From positions 43,119,761 through 43,183,760 of the forward strand of contig CM067592.1 of NCBI GenBank assembly GCA_034336665.1: a DNA stretch of 64,000 nucleotides. The letters run 5' to 3'. The position numbers were made by a program, and so were the translations under genes. Within the stretch, counting starts at the first letter, position 1. Each line of letters starts with the position of its first letter. The DNA is from Luscinia megarhynchos (taxonomy: Eukaryota; Chordata; Aves; Passeriformes; Turdidae). Shown piece after piece: positions 46,331 through 59,594 of this stretch. Below the pieces are notes generated by a model. That model ran no database searches. It saw only the letters and a list, made by a program, of their open reading frames with translations, and had not been told where the DNA came from.

Positions 46331-47519
46331 AAATAATTTTAAAAAAGAGACTAGCTGAGTCACAGCAAAAACAATGATATGAGAACATGGCTTGCCTAAA
46401 CATAGCTTACTTAGTTGCGACCAGACTGTGTACCTCATTATCCTGCCCCAACACTAGCCAAGAGAAGAGCATAAGGACATGGGAGGCACACAGAGAGAGA
46501 TTTTCGGGAATGATTTCCCAGATTCTAAGAACTTGATTCCCATGGATGATGAGTTTAGAATTAACAGCTCCTGAATCACCTTTTGTCCTTAAGTTTATCA
46601 GATTGATTTTGAATTCTATGCTAATCTTTACCATTTACAATGTGCTGTGATTAGGGGTTCCACAAGGTATTTAACTAAATGATGTATGAAAAAGTACTCC
46701 TTTTCATATTTCAAACAGAGTTTGTGCTTGAAACTGCCACTTTCTGTTTATTGATGTTCCTTACTTCAGTAATTACCTAATAATTGTCTCTGTGTTCCTA
46801 TTATATGGTGTGCATGGGACTCCACCACATCCACCAGACTGCATGCCTTCAACCATCTGTCTTGTTCTCTGTACTTTACCTAGAGCAGATGCAGGAACAA
46901 AAACTGCACATGGCTTGGGGTTTTTTAATGTGGCTGTAAAACATGTTTGGCAGAGATGTTTTCTGTTTTCTTCTCCTTTTCTTTCCCAAAATTTCTTATC
47001 ATAGACTTTGCTGTTTGGGTGAAGCACCAGCTATGCTGTTTATAGAGTTATGTGTCTAAAACTCAAATGCACTGAAACCCTTGTACCAGAAAAACCATTA
47101 AATGCACTGGTAAAAGTCAGAAAGAGTTTTTCATCTGTAATTTTCCAATCTCTTTACCTCCACTCCAGCCTCCTGCCTTCTAAGCTTATCTTGGCTTCCA
47201 GGAATACTCCTTTAGGGTATTTCAGTTCTGCTCTCATGTCATTTCAATTGTGCCTAACACACTCCAAATTTTGCCCCTCTGTGTCAACAACAGAGTGATA
47301 GGTCAATGAGGACTATGCCCCATTTTTTTTTTTTCTTACTGAATGGAAAGTTTTATGGCATCTTTATATTTCTTTCTTTCTGCAACTCTACTGTTTCCTT
47401 TAGGCCTCACATTTACTCCAAACACCAAAACTTCAGTTTTGGGAGTAACTTACCTCAGCATGTTCATTCCCAAGAAAGATGAGATTGTCCTGGTCCAGGT
47501 GAAGGACCTTGCAACTCGC
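46331..47519. other. Non-coding single-copy DNA, nothing recognised
   Basis: No exon, RNA gene or repeat recognised apart from a T run at about 47321-47334. Confidence 0.55.
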
Positions 47520-48187
47520 TTTCACAGAACCAGGGAATCACAGGATGGGCCATGTTGGAAAGGACCACATCCTCCTGGTCCAACCTCCCTGCTAAAGCAG
47601 AGTCTCCCTGGAGCCCATGGCACAGGATCTCACCCAGATGGTTCTTAAATATCTCCTGGGAGGGAGACTTCACAGCCTCTCTGGTCAGTCTGTTCCAATC
47701 CATGTTCACCCTCACAGTAAAGAAGTCCTTTTGTTCAGGTGGAACATCCTGTGCATCATTTCTTGCCTGTTACCCTTGTCCTGTTGCTGGAGTCTGGCTC
47801 CACATTCTGACATCTTCCCTTTGGAGACTCACAGACATTGCTGAGCTCTCCCCTCAGTTGTCTCTTCTCAACACTGAACAGGCCCAGCTCCCTCAGCCTT
47901 TCCCCACAAGTGAGGTACTCCTCTCACCCCGTCATATTTACTTCCCCCAGCCCTGCTCCAGGAGCTCCCTGCCTCTCTTGTCCTGAGGAGCCCAGGACTG
48001 GACACAGCACTCCAGATGTGCCTCTCCAGGACACAGCACAGGGGCAGGATCACCTCTCTCGACCTGCAGGCAATGCTCTTCCTAATGCACCCTGGATCCC
48101 ATTGGTCTCTTGGTCCCCAGGACACTCTGCTGGCTCAGGGACAGCTTGTTGTCCACCAGGTCCCCCAGGTCCTTCTCCTCAGAGCTG
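47520..48187 (-). mobile_element. CR1 LINE fragment (copy C), antisense, 5'-truncated
   Basis: The reverse complement carries the CR1 C-terminal region and 3' UTR. Near 48120-48000 the minus strand reads CIRKSIACRSREVILPL, a frame that copies A and B have lost through a missing C. The 3' tail at 47520-47550 is TTCACAGAACCAGGGAATC on +. The 5' truncation is at about 48187 inside the LESSSEEK codons, just before unrelated sequence. Segment 47974-48187 is about 98-99% identical by eye to copy A, while the remainder is clearly more diverged. Confidence 0.9.
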
Positions 48188-51100
48188 TTATTTCTTGGAG
48201 GTGAACATTGTCATTTCCTTACTGATTACCAGAAGGCATCTATGGATGTTAGAGTAAATAGTAACTAATTGACCGTGTAAATCCACAGATGACTGAAGAA
48301 GCTGACTCATATCCCACCTTTTTGTTTAAACTTGCTGTAAATTCTTCACATTTTTGATTGGTAAGAACAAAGATAAACTGCTTTAAATGTAACCACAACC
48401 TGTAAACATTACATGCAATGTCTGAAGCATGGGTTGGGTTTTCTTTTGGGTGAATGGGTGCAGCTTCAACTGAGTCTGAGAGGCTGGATCAGCAGTTTCC
48501 AAGCCGTGAGCATTTCCTGCCTGAAAAAGAAAAAAACTTGAGGGTTTCTGCCGAATGAAGAAGAGCAAAACAGCTGTTTTAAGGCCAACGGTGTGTACTG
48601 ATGAACTGGAAAAAATGGACATGCAAGGGGGAATTTTGCTGGAAGAATGTTTAGGTTCTTAAAGAACACAGGAGAAGTGAGGCAAAAGAGGCTTTTTATT
48701 GTGGTCTCCAGTCCAAAATGCAGATAAGCAAATGTTTTGAAAATATTCTCCTAAAAACATGAATGAAAGACAATAAACACATGGGAGTGAGAAATCTTCT
48801 CCCCTCTTGAGCAAATTTTGCATTTTTACAGAGCTCCACTGGAACCACAGGAGGTAGAATACTACTCCCCAAACATTTCAGACACCAAAAGCTGCTGAAT
48901 GTTGATACTTCTATTTTTTTTCAGCCTGCTCACTGCATCCACCCATCCAGACCCTCAGGCAACTTGCTGCAGAGTGTGGGGTCAGTCTGGATACTAGGGC
49001 ACTCTTCTGCTCCAAGGGAAGTCACAGCACAGTTTTTTTCTCTTCATCGTGTTGCAGCCTGCCAAAGCCATTAGCTTACCTGAGAAACTACAGTAAGTTC
49101 GGAAAAGTGACTTTTCAAAACTAGGCCTGCCTTCTCCTGTTGTTCACAGGGAACAGCATTTGCATTTGATTGCTTTGCTGATCCTTAACTATTTTGATTT
49201 TATTACAGCAACTCTTGCTAGTTAGTTATTCCCAACAACCTAGTGCAGCTTAGCTCTCACTCTCAGCACTTTACTCAAGATAGTTCTCTCATTACTTACA
49301 CTTTTTTGCCAGAACACTGGGATCTGTATCAATGTGACTTATTTTCTTAAGGTGTCCCTGACCATCAGACACTTCATCAGATTCTTTAATATCTTTTGCA
49401 TCCTGTTGCTGTAGACAAGTCATGCACCTGCTGGACCATCTGCTGTTGCAGACTGCAATTCAACCCACGCACACAAGAGATTTCTTTATCCATTACTTTG
49501 CACTTTGTTAAATGGTAACTGTCTGTACGGTGAGGCTCCAGTAAGGTTTTTTAGAAGGTTTTTGAAAAACGCAGGCTAAACCTGATTTTTTCCTGCCATT
49601 AACTTGAGAGGACTCCCGTTCTGCCTCCAGAAGTTGAAAGGAGCACACGGGGAAGCCTGCAAGGCAGTGTGGCATGCTGAGTGCTGCTCATCCTGCAGCC
49701 AGGGAAAGGGAGCACAGTGGCACTAGACAGCCTAGATTTTCAGTACTTTTGCACAGAGTGCAGAAGTGTATTTATTACTTTCCTGACAATTTTCTTTTTT
49801 GTACCTGCCTTTGTCTCATGTTCTGGTTTTTGTTCGTATTTCTGGAATGACATGGAAAAGCCATGCTGTAATTACCTGATATTTGCATTTGAATTTTTGA
49901 ATTGCCGTTTACTTTTTCTCTCCTTCTCTTTGTCCCTCAGAAGTCAGCCTACTGAGAAGTTGCTTTGGAGTCTTCTTAGGCAATTCAATTAAATACACAG
50001 CTTTCCAGCAAGCTCCCAAACCCTTGAATACAAATATTTTCTTTTCCAATTTCTTTGCAGTACGAGTTGAGAGCAGAATGCCTCCAATTTGTTTTATTGC
50101 TTACCATGATCCTGCAACACTGAGAACTGTACAGCTGAGCTTAGTGCTTTCAAGTAAATTGTCTTTAATTTCTTTACCCTGTGTAAGAATAGAACTCCTT
50201 CCCTGAGAGAAGAAAATTGCAGGTATTGTTTTGGTAATTCTTTCTGTACTGTATTGGAAGTGTGCATTCCCCAGGGGTAATTTTCTTGGGTGACTTGCTT
50301 GGTCTCTCAATGTCCTTTGGAATTGTTTGTTTTGGTCAGTGTCCTTGGGCAACTGATCCCTTGTGAAGAAACTTGACAAAAATATCCTCTCTTAGTTTTC
50401 TTTGTTCAATATGTTGCTATCACTAGTGTAGTCCTACAACCACTCAGTGGGAACACATCAGTTACTGGCACAACGCAGAATATTTTAAGGAGATTGCTTT
50501 CACTGACAGATTCTTATCAAATCATCAGGATCTGGTCAATTGTATTCTCTTTGCTTTTGCTATGGAGTCTTTTTCTCCAGAGATACCACACAATCAAAGT
50601 GGCAAACTTAATGAATGATAACACGAGGCTGCCCACCATTTACCTGCAGAATAAAATATTACAGAAGACAGAATATTTAATACCCCTTGGCAGAGAATAG
50701 AGGTCAGTATGGAGTGGAAACAGTGGCTGCTGTCTGCTCTCTCATTAGGTTCAGACTTTGGTTTTCGTTATAAATGTTACCTTCCCATCCCCAGATATAA
50801 ACTTTGAGAATTTTGTTACTAGTCCCATAGCTGAGGTGGTGACTCTATAGTACCAAATTCTCTGTGGCAGCTGTGGTGAATAGTTCAGGAGCAAACTGCA
50901 GGATTAAATGAGTTTGCATACTGAGCCCACATAGAGCTACACATAGCAATCAAATTAACAAATACCACTTTCATATGCTCCCCTATTACCAACATATTTG
51001 CAGTCTTTCTGTGGGTTAATCATGAACAGGCAAAGGCCTGAGCTTGTGGAATAGCCCATTCATTGTCAATTGTAACCCATGAGTAAACTTGCAGGAGGAA

Positions 51101-51547
51101 TTGCCATTAAAATACTTCCTTTCTCTGCTCAGTGAGGTGCTCCCACAACTTTCAGTGGTTTACTAGCAAGCTGTATAGAACCAGTACATTTAGGGTAATA
51201 GGATTCCTGTCTTGGCTCAGTTTTGAATGTTTTATGAGTCAATTAAAACCACTTGAAAGAATTTAGTGACAGAGGCACCACACATTTTATTCCCTGACAA
51301 CTATGTTCTGCATTGTTTTCATAGGGGCAGGATTAATGAAGGTTTTTTAAAAACTTTGCCCCAAAAGGAAGTACCCAGATTCCAGTTATTTGTGTTTTTA
51401 AGCACTGAAACTTGGCAGTACAGCATGTAGGAATTTTTCAATGATCCGAAGTAACCCTAAATGTACATGTATTTAGGTCTTCAAGCACGCTGAAGAATTG
51501 TATTTACTGGGATCTGTATGGCCCCACAGCACCTTCTGGGTAGTATT
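48188..51547. other. Non-coding single-copy DNA, nothing recognised
   Basis: No supported exon. Open frames up to 103 codons (49681-49992) are Phe/Leu/Cys-rich with no recognised domain, and I treat them as chance. Confidence 0.55.
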
Positions 51548-51582
51548 TTGTGTATGTGTGTGTGTGTGTATGTGTGTGTATG
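51548..51582. repeat. Imperfect (TG)n microsatellite
   Basis: TG repeats interrupted by three TA steps. Alternating purine-pyrimidine DNA of this kind can adopt the Z form and is usually length-polymorphic. Confidence 0.95.
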
Positions 51583-53927
51583 ACCTGAGAATCTGGAAAT
51601 GGTTCTGTCTTAAGAATATTTCATGAAAGTTTTATCCACAGAGGAAATCACACTAGTCTGATTACATCAGAACTCTTACACTGCTGAGGCTCTCCCACCT
51701 GGCTCCATATTCAGACTTCCTTTAGAAAGGGAGGAATTAGTCACCAAACAGAAAATTATTGGTTATCTATAACTAGGCTTCAATGAAGTATCCATGATGC
51801 TTAAGGGACAAAGTTTTAGGCATGAAAATCACTATTTCCATGGACTTAAAAGGAGCCATACTAATTTTCAATCTCCAGGAGTTTGACCTCTGGATTTTTC
51901 TTCAGCTTTCCAAATATATTCACCAACTTCCTTACCACATCTTTTGCCAAACAAAGTTATATTTTGCCTTTTGTCTGATATTTTATGCTGAATTCAGTTT
52001 TCCTACCACCATTATTCAACCCATATTACCTTCATTTGTGATTTTGCAAAGCCATTTAAAAAAAACCCAAAACTCCAAACAACACCAAAAATCAAAACAA
52101 AAACAAAAAAAAAGCAACCAAACAAATAACAACAGAAGTGAAAAGCAATGACAAAAGAGCCAAAAACATCAACTTTTTAAAATGTAGCTTTAACTCCTCC
52201 TTGGCAAACTTTTATTTGGTGTACAGCTTTGTAATTTCTGATGCCACAAAATTAGGAACTATGAGACAGCGACAGTGAGAGAAAGCTAAGGCAACAGAAC
52301 TTGACATCATGTGGAAGAACTGGAAGGTAATTAGGCAGGGAAGAAGTAACAAGTTCCCATGAACTCTAAATCAGCATTCAGAGATCACTAAAGTCACTAT
52401 CTGCTTTTAAAAATGTAATGAAGGCTCATAGTGACCCAAAACCTTAGGCACTTCTATAATTGAATGCAAAGTTAAAGAATACCAAACTGGTCATATCACC
52501 TCAAACAAAAGTCCCATCCAGCTTAATACCGATTTTCTAATACTGGCCAGGAGCAGGCTCCTAAAGGAGATTACAAGAACAAGGCATGTAGAGAGCAATT
52601 TTCTGGATTTGTGCCCCCTGCTCCTGTATTTCAGCCACGTACCATGTTCCTAGGATAACTACAGAGTCCCTAGATGTATTTGGGGTACATTCCTCCCTCC
52701 ACCCACTCCTGTCCCCCTCGTCTTCCCTGCCTGCTATGGTTGGCAGGGCTCAAAACAGACAAATACACAGTTCCACAGTGGCCTGTCTGCACCTCCACCC
52801 TACCCACCAGTGCACTGTGTTAAACACAATTTCAAAACATTATTTTTTGAGGCTTGAAATAACTGGATTTCCCTGGGCTTTAATTTACCACTTGACTAGT
52901 TTCCTATTTAACCTTTCACTTCAATCCTTATTTCACAGCATGAAATGATACCCCTGCACACCATATTTCTCTTTTTAAGGCAAGCCTACCAAAATTATCT
53001 TTTGCTTGGATGTGATGGGAAATGCATGCAACTTTCTGAAACAACTCAGTGAAAACAACATATTGCTTATAGAAAATTCTCAGCAAAGGCTGCAGCTGAG
53101 AAACTTTGATAGGAGGAATGGCATATCAGACTCACTTTACCCAAAGTTCTACTTATTTAGAAAGGGAAAGGCATGAAAACTTTCTGAAAGAATAATTTTT
53201 CCCAAACCCCATTTGTGAAAAGTACCTAAATGTATGTCTGGCTTTAAGCAAAAGAGTTATTATAGAAATACTCTTGTGCCTAATACAATGCCTGCTAAAC
53301 CATGGATTTTACCAGGAGCGCTGCAATTAATCACAGAAATTTTTGAATCCTGTGCTAAAGAGTCAAGATTTGCTAGCTATGGATATAAATTTCTAACATA
53401 GATAAGACACAGCAGGGAATTTACCACTGTTTCAGGCTTTGATTAGACACATCTTCATTTTCTTGCTGGATGAAAAACCTTAAAACAAAACTGCAGTGAC
53501 TGTACATCCTCCCTAACACTATATTTATTCATTTTTGTTTGGGATTTAAATAAGAGGAGTTATGGGGAAGACAAAGCCCACACAGAGAGCCCTCTCCCCA
53601 CAAGCAATATATTTTGTTTACAGATGGTCATCTAACTGACTTTCATGAGGAGCAAAAGCTCCAGTTGAATCAGGGCAGTCCTGGAGTAGCTGTGAACACG
53701 TGTGTGTGAGTAGGTAATGTACATAGGGGAAGTCTCATCCTTCATTTTGTATATTAATGACAGAATGGATCCAAACAATTTCTGCATTAAACTGCAGAAC
53801 TTTTAGCTGAGCTCTCAGTGAAATCCATACAAAAAATGTATGTCTGCATGTGTGGTCTATGGTGCTAGACTTCTAGGTATGTTTAAAAGAAAGAATATCC
53901 TTAGTCAGTCTAGTCTAAGTTGTCCCA
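51583..53927. other. Non-coding single-copy DNA with an A-rich tract
   Basis: No gene seen. An A-rich stretch of CAAAA/CCAAA type lies at 52057-52134 and accounts for the Lys/Gln/Asn-rich end of the local 109-codon frame. Confidence 0.55.
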
Positions 53928-54458
53928 TCATGTACTGGGAGAGAGACAAAGAAAGAGCATGGTACTGTTCTGAGAGCTTATGTGAAAGAAATGTGGTTTC
54001 AGTTCCAGTTCCTGCTCTCCAAAGTATTTCACCAGTCCAAAATTTCTGGCAAAACTGGCTAAGAGCCTGACTGTCTCCTGAGAGATGAGAAATGTGCACT
54101 TGCATCTCTTCAAGCACATGATGAGTTTGAGCTCAGGTTTCTCCTTCCTGGGGAGAGGGCATTTGCTATCACTGAACTGTAAGCACATGCAGAAGGGAGG
54201 CAGTCCTTTGTTACAAACCTTTTCAAATAGTATCTTATCTTTCTCTGGTGTTTTTGTTCCACTTTGGAGCTGTGAAGGCACCTCCTTGCAGCATGGAGTT
54301 GAAAGCCTCCAAAGATTCAGTGAGAAATCCTCACTATTGCATTTTATTGTTAACACTTTGGTAGTTTCTTGCTTAGCAGACATGGCAGTTGTGATTCCCA
54401 CCATCAGACACTGTACAGTTCTCAGGTGATGAAGGTGAAGCCTGTGTGCCTGGCTCAA
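53928..54458 (-). other. Unassigned 176-codon open frame
   Basis: This is the longest open frame outside repeats and GC-rich DNA. It is stop-free from 54458 to 53928 on -, but its upstream end has TTG rather than ATG; the first Met (MVGITTAMSA) is about 19 codons in. The product is Lys/Cys/Leu-rich without a domain, signal peptide or repeat that I recognise. The opposite strand is open for 114 codons in the same place. The sequence resembles no element in this window. It could be a decayed retrogene, a lineage-specific exon, or chance. Confidence 0.15.
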
Positions 54459-57400
54459 GATACTGTGTTGATGACCAGATTATGATGAGTTTGGAGCTCC
54501 AAAGCTGAGAGCTTTTTGCTTGCTTTAAATACCCTCTAAGTCCTGTTCCCCTTCTGTAAGGAAAGAAGCTAGCACTCCCACAGGGGTGTTTCAAAGATTA
54601 TATATCTTGGAGATTGCATACCACTGAGATAATCTCGTGGAGAAGGCTGTAAACACCTTGGATGATGGTGTGGGCAGAACACGCTCCAGAGTGCTGGTGT
54701 TGCACTGATTGATTCCCAAAGGAAGTTATTTTCTTCACAGAGCCTGTGGAGGAAAGGCAGCGCAAAGTGGAGCCTTGGAGACCCCTCAGTCAGCTGATTT
54801 CATCAGGGACATTGGGATAATAACACACCTCAGTAAATTGCACCCTCCCAAGAGCATAAATTTTGCTCCTGCAATATGTCAGGGATGAATGGTGGTGCCA
54901 GTGCTCTGTCCATCAGCTTACTGCAGGACAGGCTAGCTTGTGGTTGCAGCAGAGGGGGCTTGCAGGGGATCAGAAAAGCTAGAACTCTACTGTCCTCGTG
55001 GTGCTAAGACCACACAAGGCATACTGTGTGTCATGATGGCCCAGAGACAAAACAGCATTACCAGACCCACTGGGCAGAGCACGCTGCGAGATGCTGACCA
55101 AGAGAGTGCAAGCTTGGAAAGAGCTGGGACCAGCATTCATTCTGGCATGTGTCACCACAGAGATAAGAATTCTGATTGTGATGGGGTATAAATTAACCTC
55201 GGATTTATGCACAGAATGTGCCAGTCTAATTTGGAACCACTTTTGGTCCCTCACAAGTGCACCAGGACAATGGATTATCATGATTGGCCACTAAACTCTT
55301 GCCTACAGAGATGAAAATCAGTCTGGGTCCAAAACAGCTATGTATTTAATGTGAATTTGTTAAACCACATTATAGCCCTGTTTCAGCATTTTTAATCAAA
55401 GGTGCTTTTAATGTGATTAGACTTCTTTGCCTTACCAAGTGACTTGATCTGAACGTAATTTCATATTTTTTTAGTCTTGAATTAGAATATCAACACACAA
55501 ATTGAACCAAGTTTTAATATACATTTTTAAAATAAACTTGGATTTACTTCCGTGAGAGTCTGGACTGAACATGAGTCAGTGGAGTCACATCAATGAAGTG
55601 AGGGAGCTGTCAATATTCCAAATAGTCCTCACTGCCAGTGCTGGAATAGTTTGGATTCAAGCAGGGAAAGCCAAATCATTCTTATTAATAGATTTTCACC
55701 TTCCATGCCTTTTTGCTTAGTTATTTTCTGATGCCATATCCTGGGTTATAACTAATGATGTACTTCAGGATTGTAGTAGTCTGCAGAGAAATTCAGCCCA
55801 CACCAAATAGCAAAATGTCTTGTACATTAATGGGGCTAGCACTATGTGTGTATATGTATACATTTATACATTTATAGTTGGGACTGAGTGATGTAAAAAG
55901 TCCTGAAACATTAGATGTTAAAGTACCCATTTATCTTGCTGTGAAAGTTTCCTGAAGTTTCAAAAAATGAGTCTGTAAAAATTGTTAGCAAACTGGAGGA
56001 TATCAGGTCTTGTTTTATAGCAACATATATACAGATACATGTACAAACAACTCCGAAATGTGCCATTTCCTGAAAGAGACGTTAATGGGACGTCATCACC
56101 TGTCACAATTGCTGCTGTTGCCAAAGATGTTGCCTTGACCTTTAAACCACTGTTAGGATACTTCTGTGTAATCAAGATTTGCATCTTCAAAATGTCAGTA
56201 GAACAAAAGGTACTGTTGTCTTGACTCAGCTGAATTGATGTCAAAGACCTGGTGCTTAGCTGCTGACAAAATTTCAAATCAAACTTAAGATTGTGTTTCA
56301 TTCGCAGTTATGTTTACAATACATCATTCCCATTCCAGTCTGTTTATGATGACAGCTCTTACTCTTTTCTTGCTACCAGTGGCACAAAATGAAAAAAAAA
56401 AAAAAAAGTAAAAGGTAGTCCCCAGTTTATGGAAGAATGAGAACAAGATTTAACCATGAACTTAATTATCAATTTGGGAACTGACTTTGTTAAATGAGTA
56501 CATTTTCTGTACAGAAAAAAATAGTCTTAAACCATTTTTTTTCTTTCTTGGTAAGGCATTGGAATTTCAAAGTATTTGTAATTAGGACTCTATCGTATGG
56601 TCAGTGTATTTTTAAAAATGAACTTAGAAACAAAAGAAAATCAGATTGTTGAAATTATATTCAACTGTTTGTTACTCTGGAGCACGCTTTGTTTATTTTT
56701 GTTTACTCATCTTCTCTTCAAGCTTGCATTGCATTTTGCAGAGATGTATATGTAAGTGAAATATCAGACTTAGCAGCATTCTACATTCACTTCACACAAT
56801 GTAAGCAAGTTCATGTCGTGCAGAGGTCCAGAAGAGCAGACTACCAACATGAGATGAGCCTGGACATAGGCAGAGCTCAGTTTTTGTACTGAAGAAGTTG
56901 ACGTGGAAATAGCAAAGAGATGTAAAAGCTCCATACACAGTCTCTACCTGTGTACGGTGAAAAGTAAGCAGCACTCCTCTTTACCCATCCTATGATGAAC
57001 TGATTTACATGAACATTTGACTGCTGTTCTGCAAGCAACTGCACAATTTTTGTGAGATTGTGCAATATGTCTGAACTAAGGTTCCCATTCCACTGAAATT
57101 ATGTAGATGGTACCACCTCTAGTTCAAGAAGTCCAAAGTGGCCCTTGGCTGCAGGAACAGTTTAAGTATTTCAAGATCTGGAACTACTACAGTAGATTGG
57201 ACTGTGCTGTACTAGCTCAGAAGATTGATGTACACTGAGCATCTTCTGACCAATCTCTGACAAGCCAGCTCTTTACCACAGCTCTGCAACTGAGGGGGTG
57301 AAATGGCTGGGTTAACATGGTGCTAAACCAGCTGCTACCCACTCTGCTGAAGTATCTCACTGATGGCAGAGAAGGAGAAGGCAGACTTACGTGCTGTAAG

Positions 57401-57919
57401 CAATACTTTCTTTGGCATTGGTGTATACCGGAGTAAATCACACCATTCAGCTGTGGATCTATGACACATTGTATAAAATTAATTATAGTATTTCTTCTCG
57501 GAATAATAGGCTTATTTCTGGAACAGATTTCTGGTATGTTTTTCTGAGAAATTTCCCACTTCTAAAAGACAAGGTGAAGGAATTCATCTGGAGTTTCATT
57601 CTTTAGGCTGTCATTTTGGATGCATTTTTGGGTTGTTAGGTCTTTCCACAGCATCCCACCCTCGAAAATAGGGTCTTTGGTGGGGGTGCACCCTGTGTCT
57701 TGCTCATAGTGCCTCAGTGGTGATAATTCCCTGGAATGGTGGTTTAATACTGATGCACACAGTCTGTAGATGTTTGAGTCTTTAGATTTTACCGAGCACA
57801 GAAAACCAGGTTATATCGAGATTATTGAGAAGTACACTTTGCTAGCCAGCAGAGTCCCTAAACATTTCGCTGAAGTAGGCTCCCTCCTTGCTAAGTAGTG
57901 ACCCCTTAAGGAAAAACTG
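54459..57919. other. Non-coding single-copy DNA
   Basis: No exon supported. A16 tract at 56392-56407, short TATA/GT-rich stretch at about 55845-55880. Confidence 0.55.
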
Positions 57920-58025
57920 AGCTACTGCCGCCGGTACTATCTCCCCATCTTCGGCTCTTCCTCCGTGAGGCTTGCTTTTCCTCCCCGCCCTGCCTGGGGC
58001 TTACCCCTCCGCTTCATTTCAGTGC
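57920..58025. promoter_or_regulatory. Small CpG pocket upstream of the NRG1 island
   Basis: Six CpGs in about 95 bases, with pyrimidine-rich TTCCTCC and CCCCGCCC words, about 1.1 kb upstream of the main CpG island and about 1.9 kb upstream of the NRG1 start codon. It could be an upstream promoter or conserved element. There is no TATA word, and the open frame crossing it begins without an ATG. Confidence 0.2.
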
Positions 58026-58276
58026 ACTTGAGAAAGGATGTCATACGCTGTCTGCCAAGAAATCTAAAATACGCATCTGTAACTCTTTGTGTCAAGAATT
58101 GTAGCTATGTTTTTCCCCCTTACTCCCTTCCTGTCTTGATTTGGTTTTTCACTAAAGTTGGATCACCAGGCCACTTAGGAAGTATATTCTTTTTGCCTTG
58201 ACGTTTTGCAGTCAATGTTGTTCTCCGCTCTTCTTTTACCATACAGACAAGGACTTAGATATTGGGTTTTGGTTGG
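58026..58276. other. Non-coding DNA, nothing recognised
   Basis: Short transition between the CpG pocket and a GTTTT array, with no visible feature. Confidence 0.5.
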
Positions 58277-58286
58277 GTTTTTTTTG

Positions 58287-58317
<31 letters not shown>

Positions 58318-58335
58318 TTTTTGTTTGTTTGTTTT
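58277..58335. repeat. (GTTTT)n / T-rich array
   Basis: Six GTTTT units, a T run, then three GTTT units. On - it creates the spurious lysine-rich frames that overlap 58175-58479. Confidence 0.96.
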
Positions 58336-59104
58336 GAAGTCCAAATGCTGAAAAACCAAAATGCTGGTTAGCCACTGCTTCTTCAAAACCCTCTTGCTCC
58401 AGGAGAGTATGTTGAAAAAAAACAAGTCCAAAACTTTCAGCCAAGAAGATGAGCATCTCAATATATATTGGGCTTCCACTGATTTGTCCTTTTTAAGCCT
58501 GATGTGGGAAGATTTTTTTTAATGTCTTCAGTTCAAAAATACTGAAAAACAATTCTAAAGCATCTTTTGTGCATGATGGTCATTATTTGGTGTCTGAGGG
58601 ACATACAGAACTCTCTTCAAGAAGAATTGTGAAGTAGCAAACTTAGTTTTAGATTCTGACTCAGTCTGCTTTTCCACATTTTCCAGAAAGACCTTCCATT
58701 GTGAGACTTCAAGTAGTTAGTATAGATCTTTTTTATAACTTCTGAGTATTGTGTTTTCCACCCAATAATGTGTAAGTGCAAGTCTTACGGGTAATAGTTA
58801 TCTCTACCAGCAGGGACTATGGCTCAGGTTAGCTGAACAATTATATAGAGATTCCTGAAGTTTTCCAGATGATGGTGGAGTTGAGTTTGGTGCATTTACA
58901 CTGCTCTTGGTTACTTCACAGCTGTCTTGGGTATGGCTGTATTGGGCGGAGTTTTGTCTGCGGACTGCAGCAGGGCTTTACCTGCCCGGTCGCTGGTTGT
59001 GAGAACTGGTGGTTCCGGGGCCAGCCCCATGAGAAGGTGCCAAAGTCGAAACGGACCCACACTGAGAATAGTGACACCTCCTCAGGGCAGGACCTCCTTG
59101 CAAA
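58336..59104. other. Non-coding DNA upstream of the NRG1 CpG island
   Basis: No exon visible. CpG density begins to rise after about 58950. An ATG at 59027 precedes the island and would matter only if transcription began upstream of it. Confidence 0.55.
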
Positions 59105-59253
59105 TCACCAGGTGCGGGAGCGCACGCTGGTCCTGCAGACCCTCCGTCCCCTGAGCATCGCCCGCCGCCGGGGCGGAGGAGGCACGACCGGCAACCTCGC
59201 AGGTTAAGCGGACGCCCCAGCCGAAGCAGGTGCCCAAGAGGCAGCACGTCAGC

Positions 59254-59287
59254 ACCCTGACGAATACCGCACCCTGACGAATACCGC
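59254..59287. repeat. 17-bp tandem duplication in the promoter island
   Basis: ACCCTGACGAATACCGC occurs twice head to tail with no mismatch, followed by ACCC. Each copy brings a TGACGAAT word (half-CRE-like TGACG). It is recent enough to be perfect. Confidence 0.95.
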
Positions 59288-59445
59288 ACCCGCCTCTCGC
59301 CTTCTCCGACCCTGCGCCGGGTCCACCCCGACCGCCGGCCGGCGGGGCGGCCCCGGCCGCAACACCGCCCCGTCCTGCCCTCCCTGCCTGCCCTGCCCTC
59401 CCCCTGCCCGCCCCGCCCCGCCGGGCCGCCCTGCCTGCGCCCTCC

Positions 59446-59472
59446 CCGGGCCGGGGCCGGGGCCGGGGCCGC
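59446..59472 (+). repeat. CCGGGG hexamer run (GGGGCC type), G-quadruplex-prone
   Basis: CCGGG followed by three CCGGGG units and CC. The + strand has four runs of three to four G separated by CC, a canonical quadruplex pattern, in the promoter or leader of the sense strand. Confidence 0.92.
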
Positions 59473-59594
59473 CCCGCGCCCTGCGGGCCGTGCAGGCTCC
59501 TCCCGAGAGCCGGCGAGGGGTGCCCGGGGCGGGCGGTAGCGGGGCGTGTGCCGAGGGGGTGTGTTTTGGGGTTGGAGTTTAGTAGTAGTAGTAG

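Noticed and set aside
47552..47986. 144-codon plus-strand frame
   Set aside because: It is the antisense shadow of CR1 copy C.
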